A DNA stretch of 64,000 nt, from NCBI GenBank assembly GCA_951799425.1, contig OX637394.1, forward strand, positions 5,219,501-5,283,500, in the 5' to 3' direction. Below, piece after piece: positions 33,809 through 44,700 of this stretch (positions are counted from its first letter, which is position 1; every line of letters begins with the position of its first letter). A program made the translations under genes and the position numbers. The notes beneath the pieces are model-generated. The model saw only the letters and a program-made list of their open reading frames with translations, had not been told where the DNA came from and did no database searches. The stretch is from Ilex aquifolium (taxonomy: Eukaryota > Streptophyta > Magnoliopsida > Aquifoliales > Aquifoliaceae).

Positions 33809-35005
33809 ATTGACATTAATTAGGTTTCAATTAATAAAGGACAAGGGAATATACTTCATGCATGTACTCCTCAAATAATTGGTGTCGGTATGGCTTAAGA
33901 TCAAGAGGGAATCCCAAGCACCCTTATGTCATCTTTTTGATCTCTTGAGGGATCGTTTTCATAGCAACCCATTTAATTAGTCAAAAGAAGTAGGGTAGCA
34001 TGTGTAATTGCAGAGCTTGACTGAACATAACACCAATCAAAGTGAGGGACATTTGCAGCTAAGCTCTTTCACCTTGTGCCCTAGCTGATGGGAACACTAA
34101 ACTATAATTTTGATGTGATCGAAGACAACGTTGCTTCAACTTCATGACAGATGAAGCCAAGAGAAGAAATGTGTACATAGTGGTGGAGTCCGGCTGCTTT
34201 AAACTAGGGCTAAATAATAAGAGCCTTGTACCGTAACGTCCTGATTTAATTCATATTTTTTAAATTGTTAATAATCTCAATAAATAATAAATAAAACTCT
34301 TGATAACATTAATTTATTACGATCATTCAATTTCAAATCACCCAAAAACAATACACAAAAAAAAAATTGTCATCAAAGGTTATTAATTTTTAATTTATCC
34401 GTTACTTTATCAACTTTTATTCTAAGATCAACCTACAATTGACATGATAAATGGAAGGTAATTTGAGAGTCCAATAAATAGATTAAAACAGAGTCATGAA
34501 TCAAATTCGAAATGTTACATAACTCGACAAGTGATCCTTGAGTTTATATCCAAACTCATATTGATCTATTAACCTGCAAATCTATAATCACATCTCAAAA
34601 ATATATCCCAAGTGCACTTCCTAAATGTTTTAGTCGGTCCCAAAATAAATAGACCAAAAATGCTATTCAAAAAACGAGCCCAACAAAAAAGAAAAAAAAA
34701 AAAATACATAATCAATCGAAACACAAACTTGGAGATAAATTTAAAGATAGAAATCTCTATTTATAACATTTATACCTTTACCACTCTATGGTTGTTTTTA
34801 TGAGATTTATAATTACATTACTTATAACTTCCTTGTTCGTAGACAAAGTGAATTTAAAATTGTCTTTTATTTCAAAGCCTAACTTATATGCATGTGCTTC
34901 ATATTTACTCAGAGTTCGCTCCAAAAAATATAACCATCTCTACCCCTCCCGTCGCCTCTAATCCATTCTCATTCAATCACGGCGAGAAAGCAAATCAAAA
35001 TAAAA
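33809..35005. other. Intergenic, nothing recognised
   Basis: AT-rich, with no coding motif. The only longer frame (63 residues at 34612-34803) is Lys/Asn-rich and unsupported. Confidence 0.3.
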
Positions 35006-35009
35006 AAGC

Positions 35010-35282
35010 CACATTGTTGTACAAATATTCACAACAGTGATAAAGATACCCACAAATATAATAAATCACCCACAAAAATAATAATTTTTTTTACATCAAA
35101 GAAAAGTAATAAAAATAATTATCACAAATAAAAATATCCATAATAATGATAAATCACCCACAAAAATAATAATTTTTTTAGTTATAAAATAATTCACAAA
35201 AATTATAAAAACACCTTTTAAAGTAATAAATTTTGAAAATACGGTACCAAAATTTTTTTGTCGATATCATAGTCAAATCCTC
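35010..35282. mobile_element. Palindromic foldback MITE, copy 4
   Basis: Contains two copies of AATCACCCACAAAAATAATA and a central AATAAAAATAATTATCAC word. The right end (TACGGTACCAAAATTTTTTT) matches the ends of copy 1 at 23483. The arms are less symmetric, so the element is eroded. Confidence 0.45.
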
Positions 35283-35799
35283 TTACACAGCTCTTTTATC
35301 TTACACAAGACAGTTGCATTTCACGTCACTTTGACCATATAGACAGGAACACTTGACTAAAAAACACTTTCGTCATGCCTTAATCATCTCTAAGCTCAGT
35401 CAGGATCAAATGAAACGATATCCAAATAAATGAGCTAATGAAGCAATAGGATAAGAAATAATAATAAGGATAGTTGAGGGGTACTACTTGTCTATACTCC
35501 CATCATGCACTACACATCCCTAAGCAAGCTTCACTATACAACTGTACAAAGCACAAATAAGTTATAAAACTATAACACTTTACAGTTCGGGAAAGACCGA
35601 TGGACCTCAAACCTGATAAAAGGCATTGCAAAACACCGTTGGGGAACAACATAATTACATACCAGACATGATCAATGATGCACCAAAATGCCAATTTGTG
35701 TTACAACCCACAGAAACAGTAATTGGCCAGCCTCTTTTATCCATGACATGTTACGCACCAACATCAACTCTTCCTAAGCTCCTGATAATAAACCAATTA
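35283..35799. other. 3' flank of the CHIP gene
   Basis: Holds the probable 3' untranslated region of CHIP on the minus strand. Frames here are shadows without domains. Confidence 0.35.
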
Positions 35800-38700
35800 T
35801 CAATCCATCTTGTATGCCCAGCCATGTTTTTCCAAAAACGCTTGTACTGCCTCTTTTACAGCCAAATTTGGTATCAGTTGAGACAAATCAAGTGGTTCAC
35901 GCGTGACTGGGTCAAACTTTCCCACCTAAGTTGCCATTTAGTAGAGGATCAGCAAATATAAAGGAACATAGTGACAATACTCAATTATGGAAAGCAAACC
36001 AAGATTTACCTTTTTCAGATGGTGAACAATCGCTGCTCTCTCATATGTAATCCCACTTGGAGTAATGACAGGATCGCGTAAAATATCGAGTGAAATTTTA
36101 CAACATAGATAGTCCGGTACCTGTTATCCTTGATCAGTACGCCGAGAAAACACAATGTGCCTAATTCAACAGGAAAGAAAAACTCACTCACCTCAGCTGG
36201 TATGTCAGCTTCTGCAGCCTTACTGAATACACGTCCCAGAGCCTCCAATTGTTCTGAATTGGACTTGGTAGCCTCCTCTAAAAACCCTTCCATATGTGAT
36301 ATATCAAGCACATGTTTCTCTTTCAGAGCAATCTCACAAGTTTCTCTGAGGCCCACAGATTTCAGTTTTTGTTAAAAGAAATGTAGAATCCAATGGCATA
36401 ACAAAAGCGCTAAAGAAAAATAAAATTCAAAGGCTTCACAAGGATTCAAGGTCTGCCTGGCATCAAAAGCCCAAACTCAATAAGGAAATAGCACATACTT
36501 CAACTTTTGCAATTCCCAAGAGCGTGTGCTAGACTCATGCTCCCACTCCAGGTACTTTGCTTTTGCAAGCTCCTGCCATATCTCCTCTACCATATAACTT
36601 TGAGGTTTGGCACATCTCCCAAGATCCAATGCCTAAATTTTAGGTTGAATCAGACTTCAGCTAGTGGTAATTATTCGAAAACATATCATCCAGATCTAAC
36701 AAATTTCACTTCCAATATGTTCAAAGTTCTGTTATCAAGTGAACAGAATATTGTGCCCAAAATAGCCTTCTTATTTGTAATCAATCTGTAGTGACAATAG
36801 GCTTTGCAATGTAATGGTAGCAAGTGGACTACTAACTTTAAATTTTTGTACCTTCAAATTCTGTCCCAATTCATCTCCTTTTTCTGTTAAAAACCCACTA
36901 AGATCCTCCTAGTTACAGTTACCAAGCAATTTTTTTTTTTTTTATCAAAATTACAGTTATAAGCTTCAGCAGTACCATGAAGAGTGAAACTACCACTCAC
37001 ATAATGGTTGTTCATGTAATGCATTTCTTACAAAGTCCACAACCACCTTTTTTATTTGGAAAAGTTTAATTAACACATGCACGCACATCTCAGAATGGAT
37101 GCTCTAGTAATTAAACTCCAATTCACTGGTTGCAGCGACATAATCATGAGATCATCAACAGAGGTCGCCTAGAGCACTACCTAACCTTGGAACATCCTGA
37201 CTACATCCTCCTCCAATATAAGCTACAGTTAATTATATGGGTCATTAGTCAAAATACCCAGCCACATGCAAGCGACACAATCTTTTTTATAACATTCTGA
37301 AGACCAGCTATCAACCACCAAATCATCACATTCCCCCTCCGGGATGGCTTTGAAAAGTGATGAGAACTACTAACTCGAAATTTGCAGTTACAAAATTCCA
37401 GATTTATCAAGTGCCTTCATCTGTAATTGAGTCCAACTCTATCCTCCACATCTGATGAAAAATGTGGAGAAAAAGAGGGCAAATCAGGGATTCTACACAA
37501 AGCAACATCAGTACTTTGAACAACCAAGTTAAGGTTTACATTTGTCTCCTATTGTATGCTAATATTAAATTAACATGTCGCCGTCAGATTTGTTTAAGTT
37601 ATACTCAATTCTAGGCGTTAAGAGTATTTTGGCAATTTGTACACGGCAAAATTCCTCTTTACCCAAAACTGTCCTACATCAGTGACAAAGATGTATGAAC
37701 CCTCATTCAGAAATTAAGCACCTCGAGAACAAGTCCATATGGTACACCAATGCCAAATTTGACACAAATGCTTTTATCTCCAATGGAGTGCCATTCTTCA
37801 TGACAAATGTTTGACAATTGACTTTCTTCAAATTTACTATTTTCCCCCACAAAAAATTCCACATTAGGTGCTTCGTTTTATGCAACATTCAATTAAATTT
37901 ATAAATGGATGTTTTTTAAGAATAAAAATTACCACTGTAACAAAAATGTAAGACTCCCCAATAAGCCCAAGAGTCCTGGCTGCCAGCATCACCCCACAAT
38001 CCTCCTAATACTCCTAGATTTCTGACACCTATTTCTCTCAATTTTGATTGACTCCCCAAAAACACAAGGCCTTGCATAATGAAAACCACAAAAGAATCAT
38101 GACTCCGAGCTCTCATTGCGTGATTTGATTGAGAAATTTAACAAACAATCATACGGCACTAAAACGAGGAAGGCTGCAATAGAATAAAGCAAAGTAAGAG
38201 TTATGAAGGAGAACAATGAAAGGGTGCAGGCTAGGACAAAAGCTTATTACAATTGCACAAGGATGAGATTTGCGCTATTAACCAAAAAGGGACACTATTT
38301 ACGCCAAAATAGTAATACATTCAGTGAACTCCAATTGCTATGTTCCACTTTCTCCCCCACAATAATGTAGTTTATTTTGTATTGGTTTGTGTAACTTTGA
38401 ATTAAATCAATGGATTGAAGTTTTCTAAGATGCCAAATATCACGTAAACAATTTTAATTCAAAGTACAATCACAATACCAAATATCACAATTGTCAGAAA
38501 TTCTGCACCTATCATATTTAAAAGCAACCAAATTCCAACACACTTCCACATCCTAAAACCACAAATCCACAGCATTTCACTTTACTCAAACCCACCACAA
38601 TACAAATTTTCCTGGGCCACCACTATTTTATCATGTCTATGCAAACTGCCTTCTAAGCATTGACGATGGTGGTGTTAATGAACAGAGATAGAAAGTAATA

Positions 38701-41700
38701 TTGGTCAAGAAAAATAAATGGCTAGATGCGCATTGTTAAATAAAAAGGAAGTGCATGATGCTAAATATACGCAACTCTACCACAATAGTATTACTTCAGA
38801 TTTTGGAATCTTTTTAAGTTATGGTATTTTAATTGCTCCAAAGTTCAATAGCTCCATTCTTAAACTCAATGATAATGCTAAAATATAAATACCTTACATA
38901 GATATATAGTGCATCTATAACATATGTCTGCTTATATGAATGAAAGCGCATCATTTGCATAAACTGACAAAAAACTGCCTAAAACAAGCCAGGGGAAAAA
39001 ATACTCCACACTTTTTTCAATTCCTTGACTCCTTGAGCATATTCTTTCCTCTGCAGCAATGCAAGCCCTAGCATGTAGTGAGCCTGTCCACGAAACAGGT
39101 CTAACCTTTGTTAGATCATTATAATACATGTCAGAGTAGGGGAGTTTACTTAATATCAGATAAGGAATTAGCATTAACACCATTATTTCCTAAAACAATC
39201 TACATGAAAATTGTGCGAAAAAAAAATCATCACCATGATGTTATTCAGAATATAAAGGAGAGCACATGCTAGCTATAAAAATCAAACTACTTCAACACGT
39301 GTGAACTGTAACTCATTTCTATGGACCGTAAGTCCAATACACATGGACTCTGAAAAGATTTGCCCCACAGAAATTACAATTGCAAATGCAGTAACGCCAA
39401 AGACACAAGTCACGTGGCCAATTAACACACATGATGCAACTGAAATGCCAGTATTGACCTAAGCATTTCATTTGTCTATTACAACAGAAAATGTGAAATC
39501 ATTAGTCAAACCAAATTTTACTACCCTAAAACATCTTACCGCAACCTCATTACTCGTAGTTTGTACAGGCCAAGTGCCCGGGATGGCTTTGTGTTTTAAC
39601 CAAATTTGACACATGTTCTCCAGACAATAATATGCACTGGAAAATGTAGGACATCGTTAACAAATAACCTTTAATGGCTGGTTCTTGCGGGTAAAAGTTG
39701 ACAAACAAATGTGATTATAAGGCTTCCAAAATGGGGTTGGAAAGGGTATGGTTTTGAAAATCTATTTAGGCAAGAAACAGAAGTCGGGGTATTATTCTGG
39801 CAGCTGCTAATTGTATCTTAGATTGGTGACTAGATTGAGAATTCAAGGTCAATAGTTACCTCGCATTTATATTAGATATGTCAAGAATGGAACTACAGGA
39901 TAATCAGATCTTTTTGGAAATTATTGAATGAGGACGCAAGATGGGGATATCCTAAGTCTTAACTATTTAGGATTCTTAGCAGAGGAAACTTGTTGTCCTA
40001 TGAAGCGCCATTACTCTATAGATTATTTTGCTGTCAGGGCCACTTGTGACGGGACGTTATGTGGCTTACCAATAATAATTCGACACGTGGATGGAGACAG
40101 CTGTTGAGGCGCGTGTAAATCAACTGGCTGGTCATGCACTTTTGAGTGGAACACTCGGGACCGAGCACTATTCCTGCTGCCAGGTATTAAATACGATAAG
40201 ACGAGACATTAATGGGGGTTATAACGGAATGATAGGCCATTAATGACTGTCCAATCCTCGGAAAACGTGGAAGACAGTCATCATTGCCTTAAATTAATGG
40301 CAGCTAGACTGAGGAGAAGCTCTCAGGAGCTCCTGACGGGACCTAGCAGCTATTCATTATGGCTCAGCCGTAGGGTCTGAGTATTTTCCTAGAACACTCG
40401 ATGGTCGGGAAGTGAGTCTTTAATGCTCGGTACGTTCCCGAGGGCGAGTCTAGGCATCCGAGTGCTCAACATTAATGAGAAGTGATGGGGGAGCACTCAA
40501 TATGCTAGATGGTGAACCCAGGCTACTAAATGCTCAGATGAGATTCCAAGTAGAAGAGGCATCATTGGATGTTGAGGTATAAATACCCCTATGAAACTGA
40601 GACTCAGATACGCAATCCAAATTCACAATATACTGTACGCTTCCTCTCATTCGAACGCCGACTGACTCGATTTAGAAATAATGTATTATTGGTGAACAAT
40701 CTATAAGGATCCAGATGTAGGAATCGATGAGCATAATACTTATCTTGCTCATGAAGATATATTGACCCATTTTAGCTATGAGGTCAATATGATTGATGAT
40801 AGTGATGTAGATGAACTTCGCAGTGAAATCTGCGCAACTATCGTGGTGAGTCACGCTACCGATAGTAAATCTGAAAAAAATGATTCAAATATAGAAATGG
40901 AAGATGAGGTGCAAAAATCGCCAAATCGGGGGAAAAGAAAATTAGATGAATTCGGAAACACCGAGGAAGACATGTATCAAAATTTAGAACAATACATAAA
41001 AGCCACTGAAGAAAAACCTTCTTCGAGTGATACCACAACTAGCTCAGTTGTTGACCCATCTCCAATCTTCATTATGAAAAGAGATGATAATAACAAAATA
41101 AGTGTTGCCCAAAACGGGACTTACTTAGATCTAAGAAATATTCATTTCAAAGATTATCATAGAACTATTGATGATTGGGCACAATCTCTGTCCATTCTTG
41201 TCACAAATTATAAAAGTCAATGGACTAAAGAAAAATTCTTAGACTATTTAGCAGCGACACTTCAAGGCGATGTGTTGCAATGGCTAAAACAGTGGGAAAA
41301 AACTACAAAAGGAAAAAATAAAAAACTGAATTGCTAGGTATTCAATCTAGCTTTACAGATGTATTGAAAGGATTCACAAAAATTATCAAAGAAAATATAT
41401 GCAGCGAAGTTGGTGGAAAAATATTGCAAGAAGATGCACAATACATATTCTCAAAACTAGAGTTATGTAATATATGTGATTTCGAAGAGTATGCGAAGTT
41501 ATTTCAAAAATATTATTATCAGCTAAACCCAGCAGATAATAATTTTTGGTTAAACCATTTTTTTAATAAACTCCCAAATTCATGGATGAATTACGTCTAA
41601 AAAAGTATCCAAAATTCCTAGGTTCAATAGGAAAATCAGATACTTTGGGATTTAGAAGCAGCTTTGTTCTTAGAATTATTGTTGATCACTGTATCTCGGT

Positions 41701-44700
41701 TAAAGCCAAAAATCAGGTAGAAAACCAAATAAGCAACACTGCTTATGGCCAAAAATGCTGCAACAAAATTTTACAAGAAAATTGGAAGGTTGAATGCCAC
41801 CCACCTAGACAAAAGAAATTGCAGAAGAAAAAGAAATTTAAGTGAAAACCAAGGAAGAAAAGGAAAAAAAATTATAAACATAAGAAATATGTTAGGAAAA
41901 AGAAAACTGGAAAAAATTCAAACTCTTAAGAAAAAAAGTTGCAAATGTTATATTTGCAATGAGGAAGGCCATATAGCACTCAATTGCCCCCAAAAAAGGA
42001 CAAAGTGCTAAGAAAATGATTAAAATGCTTGAGGAACAAAAATTAGAAATTTTGTACGGAGAAGAAATCTCTGATATAGAAGATATCTTATATGACATAG
42101 AAAGTGAAGAAGAAAGTAGTGATGAAGATTTAGACCAAATCTTTATGATACAAGAGCACCATACATCAGAAATCCCTGGAGAAAAAAGAAATTCGATTAG
42201 GGTAGGAGATGTAGTTGGTGATGAAGTCATCTTTACTGAAGAACAATCGGAAAAATTGAGAAAAATCAGGAAAGATGAAATATATAAAATTTCTAGGTTC
42301 AACCCATTCTCAACCAGAGTATTTGAACAATTTAGTGGAAACACAGTCAACTAAATGTTCTGCAGAAGGCACCGCAGAATTAGCACTCTTTGATAAAAAG
42401 AACGTTGCTAGATGGAAAAAATAATTTTCAGATATAAGATATATCCATATAGGGATGATACAAATAACTACTACCGGTCTATTTAGACAGGGAATAGACA
42501 CACCTATCTTGGTTGTAGTGTTAGACAAACGCTTTAACAATCCATTGAAAGCAATAACAGGCGGAATTCAATCGAATTTGGTCTCAAGAGTAGTTTGGTT
42601 TAATATTAAACTCAACTATTTTATTTCGATTGATGATCTGAATCTCGAAGATTCAGTAAGGATTAGAATTCTTACCCAAAACATGGAAATGAAAAATAAT
42701 TCTTATGATATGGCAATCCATTGGAAAACCCTCCATGAATTAACAAAGTTACCACAAATTTCTACAAAGAATCTAAACAAAGAAATTGTAGAAATTTTTG
42801 AACCAAGAGCCTTTGACACGGCAATAAAACCTCGATTAATTAATTGGAAATATTTAGAAATTATAAGACAATAGATGATAAATAATTTAACTGAAGAACC
42901 GTCAATAAGGATAGCAGATCCTATTGAAATGCAAGTTTCAAATAAAAATATGTATTTTAGAGATAAACGATCTCAAAGTACAAAATTAATAAAAACATGC
43001 CTAAATTGGGTTTATAAAGATGATCGGAAAAAATTCTCACAACTTGCTCTTAATGAACCTTATAAAGAAGAGTTTGAAGAAACATCAAACTCTGACTCTA
43101 TTGCTTATAAATCCGTACAAATTCCTATACCCCCAAGAACTTCGTACCTGAAAGACAAAGAAAAAGAGGAAGAGATAAATTCAACAAGATTTTATCATCT
43201 TCATATGGGTCGCAAGAAATTATCTTTTCACCAAGCAACAGAAAGAAAAAATATACCTATGTTTTAGGAGAATTTAATTATGCAAGTTATAAGTCATATA
43301 GCCTTAGTGTATTAATTGATATTGACGCCACTACAAGTGTATATAGATGGAATGCACTACCACCAGAAAAATGGATGAGTATGAAATGCCCTATGCTAGC
43401 TAAAGGTATAGATGGCAATGAAACATTAATCATATTTAAAGCTAAAAAACTAGCAATCTGGTTAAATGGAAAACGATATGTAATTCCAAAAATACTTTGT
43501 TTTCCATCAACGCATGACGACTTTATCCTTGGAAATAATTTCATTGATAATTATTACCAATGCATATCTATCCAAAATCCATTGGACTAACCTTAGAAAA
43601 GAGTTAGCTGATATCCCTCGGATCCCACAACACCAATATAGTGTGAGAAAGGTTTTGTGCCAAGCAAGTGTGGTGATAATGCACTTCCACCCATTTTTGC
43701 ACTAGAAGAGTTGCATTGGGTTTATAAGATTTTAGAAGGTAATTTTAGTGAAGACTCACTAAAACTATGGTGTCAAAGTCCTCGATATTGTAGTTTAAAA
43801 TTAAGAGATCCTAATGTTATAATTAGGGTTAAACCAATGATCTATACTAAACATGATATAGATGAGTTTAATATTCAACTGAAAGAGCTTCTAGAAAGGA
43901 AGTAAATTGAGACAACCACAAGTCCACACTCTAGTCCAACCTTTATAGTAAGAAACCATAGTGAGATTTGGTGTGGAAAAGCTCGAATGGTCATTAACTA
44001 TAAAAGGTTAAATGATCAGCATGAATTTGATGGATATTTTATTCCTCGAAAAGATGTGTTAGTCAGACAGACTAAAAGTGCAAAGTATTTTAGTAAATTT
44101 GATTGTAAGTTAGGATTTTCGCAAATTCAGCTTGGAGAAGAGTTAAAACCATTGACTGCTTTTAGTGCTCCTGGAGCTCATTACTAGTGGACAATAATGC
44201 CATTTGGTCTACGTAATGCTCCACAAATTTTCCAAAGATGGATGGATGAAATCCTTAAAGACCTTAAAGATTTTTGTATAGTATATATAGATGACATTCC
44301 AGTGTTCTCTGTGACCTTAGAAAAACATAGGAAGCATCTTAAAATAATATGCGAAAAATTTCAAAAACATGGAATTATACTTTCACCCAAAAAGATCGAG
44401 GTAGAAAAACAGTCGATTGAGTTTTTGGGGATAAATTAATTTTAAAGACTGATGCATCTAATTTATGTTGGGGATGCGTTCTCAAATTCATACCAGCAGA
44501 AATATGGGCAGAAAAAGATCCTCCCCTTGCATTTGGTTACTCCTTGTCTAGCTATATCATCTGTAAGTTTTATCTTTCTGTAAAATATCATTATAATAAA
44601 TTCTAACTTTCATATATTTGAATCTTTACATTTTTATGTATGGTTATTTTACTTGTTTCATTGTTAGCTGTTTGAAAAACCCATATACCAGTTATTATTG

